Of a stretch of 62,735 nucleotides of DNA, positions 62,095 through 62,735 are shown in pieces. The stretch lies in the NCBI GenBank assembly GCA_001566745.1, contig KQ964610.1, positions 1 through 62,735 of the forward strand, written 5' to 3'. The position numbers and the translations under genes are program-made. The notes beneath the pieces are model-generated. The model saw only the letters and a program-made list of their open reading frames with translations, ran no database searches and was not told where the DNA came from. Source of the DNA: Conidiobolus coronatus NRRL 28638. Its lineage: Eukaryota > Entomophthoromycota > Entomophthoromycetes > Entomophthorales > Conidiobolaceae. Within the stretch, counting starts at the first letter, position 1, and every line of letters begins with the position of its first letter.

Positions 62095-62735
62095 AAAAAC
62101 AGAGGGAAATTACGTTATAGGTCAAAGCAGTTAGGTTGGTCTGACTCTGAAGACGATTTCAATAATCAAGAGGAGTCAAGTTTTTTATTAAGCGAAATGG
62201 TTCACGATTTTAATTCCCCAAAAAACTCTGATGATTTTAATCGCAACACTACAAAAGGTAACTTAGTTCGTTCTATTTTATACCCGCCCCAATCTCTTCA
62301 AATTCTACCGCGATTCCTTTTACTTTGTTGCAATGTTATTCGGTGTTGCTTTGATTGTTTTTTTCATTTCTTTATGGCAATTTCTTTCTCTTGGTGTTGT
62401 ATGGCATCAAATTGTCTTGAAAGCATTGGAGCACAATAATGTACTAATCAATTATCTAGTTTAACATTTGTTCTTCCTTAGAAAGCTGGGAAAACGACTT
62501 TAAATTGTTATAGACTTCTCTCTCCTCATTATTAAATGTAGCCCCCTTTAGAGAAATCCAAAAAGCCTCCTAACTATAATAATGTCAAGCTCGTATCGCA
62601 TTGAAGTCATTTCAAACTGAACTCGAGCAATTAACTCAATCTAATCGAGAATCCTCAGAATGGTTGCAATCTACAATTGATCAATTAAAGCAACAAAATT
62701 AAAAATCTGAAATTGATAAATTAACCAAATAAATA
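62095..62735 (+). pseudogene. Decayed membrane/coiled-coil gene running to the window edge
   Basis: Three blocks in changing frames: SKQLGWSDSEDDFNNQEESS (acidic N-terminal type), FYFVAMLFGVALIVFFISLW (one transmembrane helix) and, near the end, LKSFQTELEQLTQSN with WLQSTIDQLKQ (coiled coil). This order would suit a nuclear-envelope or organelle membrane protein, but no family is recognised. At least two frameshifts are present. Confidence 0.35.

Noticed and set aside
1-62735. tRNA, rRNA genes or CRISPR arrays
   Set aside because: I looked for T-loop-like GGTTC(G/A)A contexts with cloverleaf partners, rRNA cores and regularly spaced repeats, and found none convincing by eye. A tRNAscan or Rfam run would be decisive.

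Overview
This window looks like nuclear DNA of an early-diverging (non-Dikarya) fungus. It is AT-rich and uses the standard code. Its intact host genes are long uninterrupted reading frames: SLY1-, EMC1-, PDAT- and ATG10-like genes, a mitochondrial carrier, a DGAT2-like acyltransferase, a front-end delta-5 desaturase very like Mortierella enzymes, an SSU1-type transporter and an LYR-motif protein. Between them lie long gene-poor stretches full of broken sequence. I cannot name the genus. The assembly has one run of 622 Ns (27188-27809).

Layout. 0-7 kb: a window-edge partial gene, a virus-like zinc-motif gene, HMG-box and NADPH-oxidase remnants, then three intact housekeeping genes. 7-10 kb: mostly empty, ending in a LINE fragment joined to the tail of a PD-(D/E)XK gene. 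10.4-11.8 kb: desaturase. 11.9-16.5 kb: a mosaic of giant-virus-like remnants (RPB2, D6/D11-type helicase, zinc-motif ORFs), a decayed nuclease, a broken LysM gene and a Ty3/gypsy fragment. 17-19.9 kb: EMC1. 20-27 kb: a more GC-rich island, family B DNA polymerase pieces and an intact WGR-PARP gene. 27.8-38.5 kb: one PD-(D/E)XK gene, then host genes (SSU1-like, a possible terpene synthase, LYR, PDAT, a BAH remnant, ATG10). 39-42.6 kb: broken LINE and Ty3/gypsy elements. 43.5-62.7 kb: remnants of a P-type ATPase, RPB1, DNA polymerases, a helicase and TAF10, interspersed with six PD-(D/E)XK loci between 44.7 and 61.2 kb.

Two things stand out. First, viral hallmark genes of the nucleocytoplasmic large DNA virus (NCLDV) type are present only as short, rearranged, internally deleted pieces, which suggests old endogenised viral DNA under strong decay. 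Second, within that ruin a set of small putative nucleases with the D...E-x-K...Q layout stays mostly open. They fall into three sequence groups with at least eight loci plus two remnants, and the key residues are conserved. Together with the intact PARP they are the best candidates for something still functional, whether virus-derived, selfish or host-recruited.

The host genes are biologically coherent only loosely. DGAT2, PDAT and the delta-5 desaturase all serve storage lipid and polyunsaturated fatty acid synthesis. SLY1 and EMC1 serve the early secretory pathway, and ATG10 serves autophagy. There is no operon structure. All family assignments come from reading motifs by eye; no database search was run.
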